Shown in pieces: positions 4,533 to 8,560 of a DNA stretch of 8,560 nucleotides; the first letter of the stretch is position 1, and each line of letters begins with the position of its first letter. This stretch comes from Planctomycetota bacterium (GTDB taxonomy: Bacteria; Planctomycetota; UBA1135; GCA-002686595). The notes below the pieces were generated by a model. The model did not search any database. It was not told the origin of the DNA and saw nothing but the letters and a program-made list of their open reading frames with translations. Position numbers and translations under genes: made by a program. The stretch covers positions 1 to 8,560 of the forward strand of contig JAPKBY010000051.1 in NCBI GenBank assembly GCA_028823185.1, in the 5' to 3' direction.

Positions 4533-6764
4533 TTAGGGCTGGATCGTGAAGGCGGCAGCCTGAGTCATGGCTGAGTTGCCCGGGTCGCCGGGGCTGCGGA
4601 ACCAAAATTGACCATAGACCGTGACCCCTGCTCCGAGCTGAGGATCGAGTCCGCTGCCGATGAGGGCGTTGAAATCGAAGGAGAACTCGCCAGAGCAATT
4701 GACGGGCGGCGGATTCCCTCCGGAGTTCTGAACCCCGGTGCGCTTGATGGGGGGCTGGACGCAGAGCGTGCCGGCGTTGAAGGGCGTGAAGGCCGGGCTG
4801 AGGCCGTAGAAGAAGATGCCGTTGCGGTTCGAAGGCGCGGGGCTCGCTGTGATGACGAAGGGGCTGGATGAGGTCGCGCTGGGTGCGCCTGCGAAGCTGA
4901 TCTCATTGCTGCAGCCTTGAGCGATCGGCGTCGAGTTGCAGTAGGTCGTCGGGTCCGAAGCGGAGGGCTGGAAGAAGACCGGGTTTCCATAGGCTGTGCC
5001 TCCGTTCGTCTCTGCATAGCTTCGATACCATGTGCGAGCGGAGAGGTCGAGCGAGTGTGAGAACTCGAATACGCCCTCGCCGGTCAACGCGCCGCTCTGG
5101 GCTAGGACCGTCTCGTTGGCATCACCGACGCGTCCGTGGAAGAGCGTGATCGTGCCTGTCGAGCTCCCGAAGTTGTAGTGCGCGCGTGAGTTGATCGATG
5201 TCGCCGGAGGATTAGGAGGCAAGGTCTGGACCGTTCCCATGGAGAGCGGCTGACCGCCGATGACGACGTCGCCAATAAGGACGGGGCCATCAGAGATGTA
5301 GAGTCTGCCTTTCTTCAGGAGTTCATTGAGGTTGCCTGGAGTGAAGTCTTCTCCGTTAAAGAGGACGCAGTTCGCTCCATAAGCGACAGCTTGACTGTGC
5401 GTGTCGCTGCCTGAGTAGGCATAGAGGATGCGACCATCAAGGAGCCATTCGATCCAGCGCCCCACAGCGGCGCCTTGTCCAGTCTGTGCGCCGCCATTCC
5501 AGATCTCGACTCCATGAAGGCCGCCGCTCTCTTGTCCAACAGTGCTGTCATAGCTCTCCCATCCAAAGGTCCCTGCGGTCGGATGGTTAGAGATCGCGAA
5601 GCCGCCTTGAGCGTTCACCGTCGCGATGTTCTGGCTGACGGGGGAGAGGACATCAGAGAAGAGTCCGTTGCAGAAGCCGAGGAAGCCGTCCTCTCCTCCA
5701 GCGATCCTGCTGTTGATCCCGTGCGCGCCCATATGGTTCGCCGAGGTGAGGCCAAGGCAGAGGATGTCCGCGAGGTCGCTGCCTGTCTGTGAGCCCTCTT
5801 CGTCGCTCGAGAGCTCTAAGTGAGGGAGGCAGAGGAAGCTCGAGTCTGATGAGCTCGCGCACTCGTTGACGATGGCTTGGTACTCAGCGTCGTCATTGAT
5901 GCAATAGGAGTGGTCCGTGACCGTGTACCAGCTTGAACCGATGGCAATGAACTGACTCTTGAGCTCAGCGAGGGTGAAGCTCCCTGTGACTTGGAAGCTC
6001 TCAGCTGTGCAGTTGCCCGAGGGGGCACAAGCGCCCAAGGACTCGCCGTGGCATGTGTGGACGTGCATGTCGCCACGTTGGATCGAGGCGGCTCCCATGG
6101 CTTGGGTGAAGGAGGCCGGTGGGTCGAGTGCGAGCGCGGTCCGGGTGATGAGCGCTGTCGTCGTCGACGTGCGCTGTGCTTGGCCAGGTGTTGTCCAGGT
6201 CGCTGAGACGGTGATCTCGACCTCTTCGCCAAGAGGGCCATCTTCCGAGAAGAGCTCTCCGAGTTGAATGACGAAGTGTTCCTCTGTCATGGGGAGCTCG
6301 AGGCCATCGCTCCACTCACGCCGGAGCTGCTCTAGGAGCGCCTCCGCGGTGTGAATCTTCTCTTCGATCTCGTGACCGAGGAAGAAGCCTTCGCGCTCAT
6401 CCGAGAAGTGGCGCTGCCGTCCTTGGACGTGGGCGATCTCGTGAGGGAGCCGCTCGATGATCGAGCCGAGCTCGCCGAAGCGTGGGTCGCCTAAGAGCGC
6501 TTCTCCGATCTCCTGCTCGATGAGCACTCCATCAGGGCTCGAGACCTGTATGCGCTCGACGTTGACTCTGCGCCCATCGACGGGGTCATAGATGACGATT
6601 GCGCTCGCGACGCCGTCAAGCTCGGAGGCTGTGTTGATGATGTGAGGGACGAGGATCAAGCCCCGCTCTGCCTCTGTAGGAACAGCCTCTTGTTGCGTAG
6701 CGATAGCGATCGCAGTGAGCCCAGCGAGGGCGAAGAGATTCTTAGTGGAGAAGAGATTTCGCAT
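4533..6764 (-). CDS. Secreted CehA/McbA-type PHP-domain metallophosphoesterase with C-terminal planctomycete domain
   Basis: This 743-residue protein begins with a signal peptide (MRNLFSTKNLFALAGLTAIA...), so it acts outside the cytoplasm. Residues about 35-228 form a beta-rich region with an acidic helical stretch and no motif I recognise. A PHP domain follows (about 229-520) with all expected metal-binding elements. They are D-M-H234-V-H236-T, T-D284-H285-S, H-L-E317, N-H344 with nearby H348, S-N-H394-P, and G-S-D454-T-H456-S. This set is typical of the CehA/McbA subgroup of trinuclear or dinuclear PHP hydrolases. The substrate cannot be named: family members include phosphoesterases and carbamate hydrolases. 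A beta-sandwich-like segment (about 530-600) and a C-terminal domain (606-743; YCNST, PFNAGTLCV, PIKR, VYGQFWFRSPGD, FTIQP) complete it. The start is ATG at 6764 and the stop is TAA at 4533-4535. No strong ribosome-binding site is seen. Upstream lies the FCFGDG protein gene. Confidence 0.9.
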   Translation of the reverse strand: MRNLFSTKNLFALAGLTAIAIATQQEAVPTEAERGLILVPHIINTASELDGVASAIVIYDPVDGRRVNVERIQVSSPDGVLIEQEIGEALLGDPRFGELGSIIERLPHEIAHVQGRQRHFSDEREGFFLGHEIEEKIHTAEALLEQLRREWSDGLELPMTEEHFVIQLGELFSEDGPLGEEVEITVSATWTTPGQAQRTSTTTALITRTALALDPPASFTQAMGAASIQRGDMHVHTCHGESLGACAPSGNCTAESFQVTGSFTLAELKSQFIAIGSSWYTVTDHSYCINDDAEYQAIVNECASSSDSSFLCLPHLELSSDEEGSQTGSDLADILCLGLTSANHMGAHGINSRIAGGEDGFLGFCNGLFSDVLSPVSQNIATVNAQGGFAISNHPTAGTFGWESYDSTVGQESGGLHGVEIWNGGAQTGQGAAVGRWIEWLLDGRILYAYSGSDTHSQAVAYGANCVLFNGEDFTPGNLNELLKKGRLYISDGPVLIGDVVIGGQPLSMGTVQTLPPNPPATSINSRAHYNFGSSTGTITLFHGRVGDANETVLAQSGALTGEGVFEFSHSLDLSARTWYRSYAETNGGTAYGNPVFFQPSASDPTTYCNSTPIAQGCSNEISFAGAPSATSSSPFVITASPAPSNRNGIFFYGLSPAFTPFNAGTLCVQPPIKRTGVQNSGGNPPPVNCSGEFSFDFNALIGSGLDPQLGAGVTVYGQFWFRSPGDPGNSAMTQAAAFTIQP

Positions 6765-6814
6765 CTTGAGTCCGTGTATTAGCGCTTGTCTATCGAGTGC
6801 GAGCAGAAGTGGAT

Positions 6815-6885
6815 CGGGGAGGAGGCACCCTCGATTTGAGGACGCTCACCTCCCCGGAGTGAGTCGCTCTTCAGGTCAGAAGAGC
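6815..6885 (-). terminator. Cluster of hairpins between the two large minus-strand genes
   Basis: On the minus strand, 19 bases after the stop at 6904, GCTCTTC/GAAGAGC (6866-6872 and 6879-6885) makes a perfect 7-bp stem with a 6-base loop. It is followed by CTCAC/GTGAG (6845-6849 and 6859-6863). This overlaps an alternative 8-bp pairing, CGGGGAGG 6815-6822 with CCTCCCCG 6849-6856, which encloses a small CCTC/GAGG stem (6829-6832, 6838-6841). The first hairpin is the best terminator candidate for the upstream gene. No T-tract follows, so termination is unproven. Confidence 0.45.
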
Positions 6886-6903
6886 TAGGGTTGCCAGGGG
6901 TGA

Positions 6904-7998
6904 TCAGGCGCCCCAGGTGACCTCATAGCCATTCGAGAAGTTGAAGAGGTTGCTGCAGGGAGAGGACCCAGAGTCGCGATACCAGAGCTGATAGCGCTTG
7001 GTCTGACCTGCGCTGACGCCGCCAGCCCCTGAGATCGACCCAGTGGTTGTGGACGTAAAGTTGTTGCCTGAGTTTGCGAACTGAACTTCAAGTCTGATGA
7101 CGGCACCACCTGCGCAGCGCAGGCCATCCCCGAAGGAGTTGCCGTTGCCACCGTTGATGGCGTTGTTGCCCTGGAAGTAGAGGCCGGGGCCCGGTGTCAG
7201 GTTTGTCGCCGAGAGGACGAGGTCGTCGTTGCCGATGCTCGCTGAGCCAGTAGCGCTCAAGAGTCCACCGCTGCCGGTGTCGTTGGCGCAGCCCTCTCCG
7301 CTGCCGCCGGTGTTTCCGCAGGGGCAGGCTGTTCCGGCGCCATCGCCGAAGCAGAAGGCGCTGCCAGGTCCAGAGCTGGCGACAGGAGCCGTGCCGTAGA
7401 AGTCGCCGCTGATCGTGAAGTCAGCGCTGATCCCAGTGCCTGCGTCTACGAAGCTGAACATGCTGACTTGGTCGCAGTCGACGACCCAATCGCCTGCACT
7501 GTTCGTGGTGATCGTGCCGCCGTTGACGGAGGGGGCAGCGGAGACTCCAGTAAGATCTGTGACGGACGGGCTGCCACCCAAGGGAGTGACAGTCAGAGAT
7601 CCGGACAGGAAGAGAACGGTCCACAGCTCAGAGAAGTTACCCGCGCTGTCGATCGTAAAGAGCCCGGTGCTCGTCGTGAAGGTCGCGTTTGTGACATTGA
7701 CGGTCGCGAGCTGAATACCGAAGGGGCCCGGGATGTAGCCGTTCAGGTCAGAGGTCAAGGTGAAGAAGCCAGAGGTGACCTGCCCGCTATTCAACGGTGA
7801 GCCAAAGAGTGAAATCTCTGATGTCCCCGCTACCTCGAAGGTGTTGTCGGGGATGCCGTTGAGCGGGCCCAAGCTGGTCGAGGCGGTCCAATCCCAGCCG
7901 TTCTGTGCGGCGGTGTGGGTGAAAGTATTTGATTGTGCTTGTGAGGGCAGCGCTAAGAGCGCAATGCCAAGAAGAGGGGCCAAGAATGTGGGTTTCAT
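6904..7998 (-). CDS. Secreted protein with FCFGDG...CPCGN planctomycete C-terminal domain
   Basis: The protein is 364 residues from ATG 7998. The signal peptide is clear: MKPTFLAPLLGIALLALPSQAQS, with cleavage likely after SQA (residue 21). Residues about 22-211 are Thr/Ser/Gly-rich and beta-strand-like, and I do not recognise them. From about residue 212 the domain GSAFCFGDGAGTACPCGN begins. It continues with GEGCAN, GLYFQGN, GDGLRCAGG and YQLWYRDSGSSPC and ends with FSNGYEVTWGA. This terminal domain is repeated across many secreted proteins in some planctomycete lineages, on recall. Its paired cysteines (Cys216, then CPC and GC, LRC and PC) suggest disulfides outside the cytoplasm. A longer GTG start at 8028 would place ten polar residues before the signal peptide and is less likely. 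No ribosome-binding site is obvious. The gene is divergent from the lipoprotein gene at 8186. Function unknown; no catalytic motif is visible. Confidence 0.85.
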   Translation of the reverse strand: MKPTFLAPLLGIALLALPSQAQSNTFTHTAAQNGWDWTASTSLGPLNGIPDNTFEVAGTSEISLFGSPLNSGQVTSGFFTLTSDLNGYIPGPFGIQLATVNVTNATFTTSTGLFTIDSAGNFSELWTVLFLSGSLTVTPLGGSPSVTDLTGVSAAPSVNGGTITTNSAGDWVVDCDQVSMFSFVDAGTGISADFTISGDFYGTAPVASSGPGSAFCFGDGAGTACPCGNTGGSGEGCANDTGSGGLLSATGSASIGNDDLVLSATNLTPGPGLYFQGNNAINGGNGNSFGDGLRCAGGAVIRLEVQFANSGNNFTSTTTGSISGAGGVSAGQTKRYQLWYRDSGSSPCSNLFNFSNGYEVTWGA

Positions 7999-8185
7999 AG
8001 GTAGATGGTTTTTGGGACCTGGTGGCACGTGAGCGTGTATTTTTGATCGGTTAGCCGTAGCCTCAAAAGAGATCTCACGACTCTAAATAGACTACCACCG
8101 AAGCTTGGCTTCGTGCAGTGCAAGAAAGTGACTGCTCCCTCCTGGCTTCCCTAAGAGGGGTTAAAAGGCTATTTTTAGGGGGTCC
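7999..8185. promoter_or_regulatory. Divergent intergenic region
   Basis: This 187-base gap must hold promoters for both flanking genes, but I see no strong -35/-10 pair. It contains the 8-bp palindrome GAGATCTC (8069-8076) and a 6-bp hairpin CGAAGC-TTG-GCTTCG (8099-8113). It also has an inverted repeat, CCCTAA (8149-8154) with TTAGGG (8175-8180), whose right arm runs into the purine-rich AGGGGG (8177-8182) just before ATG 8186. TAAATA at 8084-8089 could be a weak -10 for the plus strand. AATACACG, read on the minus strand from 8041-8034, also occurs upstream of the PHP gene (6780-6773). Confidence 0.4.
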
Positions 8186-8560
8186 ATGCTGTCTCTTGTC
8201 ATAAAGCACCTGCTCCGCTGTCTATCGCTGTGTCTCCCGCTGGTCATGGCTTCCTGTCAGGCCACGACTCCTCTTGAGAGCCCTCCGTGGCAAGGGAACG
8301 CTGCCGGCTCACAGTCTTGGTTAGGCAAATTTGGGCTCTTTACGGTCTACGGCGCGGAGAGTGATCTAGAGGTGACCTCTCCGCTAACGGGAGATTCCCT
8401 GATTGAGGCCTCTCTAGACACGGAGATGATTGGTCGAGGTGGGATAGGTGGCGGCTATCAGCGCTTCCTTCGAGATGATTTTGCCCTGCTCGTTAGTTTG
8501 GAGGCGCGTTACACCGACGCGGTTCTTATTGACCCTCCTCTGACGGCTGGTGGAAAAGAG
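8186..8560 (+). CDS. Putative lipoprotein with outer-membrane beta-barrel-like sequence, 3' end outside window
   Basis: The frame from ATG 8186 stays open for 125 codons to the window edge. The N-terminus has Lys7, His8 and Arg11, then a hydrophobic stretch (CLSLCLPLVMA) ending in M-A-S-C24. This is an acceptable lipobox, implying a lipid-anchored Cys24. After a short Pro/Ser/Gly linker come alternating hydrophobic-polar segments typical of transmembrane beta-strands: KFGLFTVYGAESDLEV, GRGGIGGGYQRFL and FALLVSLEARYTD. They recall the opening strands of OmpW- or OmpA-like small barrels. AGGGGG (8177-8182) is a Shine-Dalgarno-like element, but it lies only 3 bases before the ATG. The start is supported by the signal sequence immediately following. 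It is transcribed divergently from the gene at 7998. Without the rest of the sequence the family stays open. Confidence 0.7.
   Translation, partial: MLSLVIKHLLRCLSLCLPLVMASCQATTPLESPPWQGNAAGSQSWLGKFGLFTVYGAESDLEVTSPLTGDSLIEASLDTEMIGRGGIGGGYQRFLRDDFALLVSLEARYTDAVLIDPPLTAGGKE

Noticed and set aside
4211..4549. Plus-strand open frame of 112 codons over the zinc-ribbon gene
   Set aside because: The opposite strand encodes the C-x4-H...C-x2-CG pattern; the plus frame has no coherent features.
4565..5017. Minus-strand 150-codon frame inside the PHP gene
   Set aside because: Out-of-frame shadow rich in Arg, Ser, Ala and Pro; the PHP reading frame is continuous through it.
7415..7714. Plus-strand open frame of 99 codons with hydrophobic stretches
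   Set aside because: Lies fully antisense to the well-supported FCFGDG secreted protein; Val/Thr richness mirrors that gene's codon pattern.

Overview
The window looks like chromosomal DNA of a planctomycete-type bacterium. It is moderately GC-rich, most genes lack a clear Shine-Dalgarno sequence, and it encodes a sulfatase end plus several large secreted proteins. Two family traits point to marine or aquatic Planctomycetota of the kind that includes Saltatorellus-like genomes. One is the FCFGDG...CPCGN...WYRD C-terminal domain. The other is a YC/YG...PF.GG.L...P..R...Y.Q.W C-terminal domain. This assignment comes from recalled family patterns, not from a search.

Layout from left to right: (1) the 3' end of a plus-strand sulfatase (1-788); (2) a 430-base gene-free stretch (789-1218) rich in perfect inverted repeats; (3) a large plus-strand secreted protein with seven SBBP-type beta-propeller repeats (1219-3801), whose signal-peptide cleavage region carries a perfect 21-bp triplication; (4) converging on it, a run of minus-strand genes. 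Read in their own direction these are an 'FCFGDG' secreted protein (7998 to 6904), a secreted CehA/McbA-type PHP phosphoesterase (6764 to 4533), a 65-residue putative zinc-ribbon protein (4431 to 4234) and a 112-residue single-membrane-segment protein (4152 to 3814); (5) a divergent intergenic region and the start of a plus-strand lipoprotein or outer-membrane beta-barrel-like protein (8186 to beyond 8560).

Three neighbouring secreted proteins with unrelated N-terminal parts all end in a C-terminal domain with the same order of conserved elements: aromatic-G, then G.L, then I.R or I.L, then Y.Q.W[FY].[DS]. The likeliest common theme is export and a shared terminal fold, possibly used for sorting or surface attachment, rather than one metabolic pathway. 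The sulfatase and the PHP enzyme suggest extracytoplasmic hydrolysis of sulfated or phosphorylated substrates, but no substrate can be read from the sequence.

I see no rRNA or tRNA gene, CRISPR array, insertion sequence, attachment site or replication origin. Most gaps hold inverted repeats that could be terminators or RNA structures. None has a strong U-tract, so they are labelled candidates. No complete, clearly new multi-gene system is evident. The most notable items are the shared terminal domain, the triplicated signal-peptidase site, and mutually exclusive hairpins ahead of the small membrane-protein gene.
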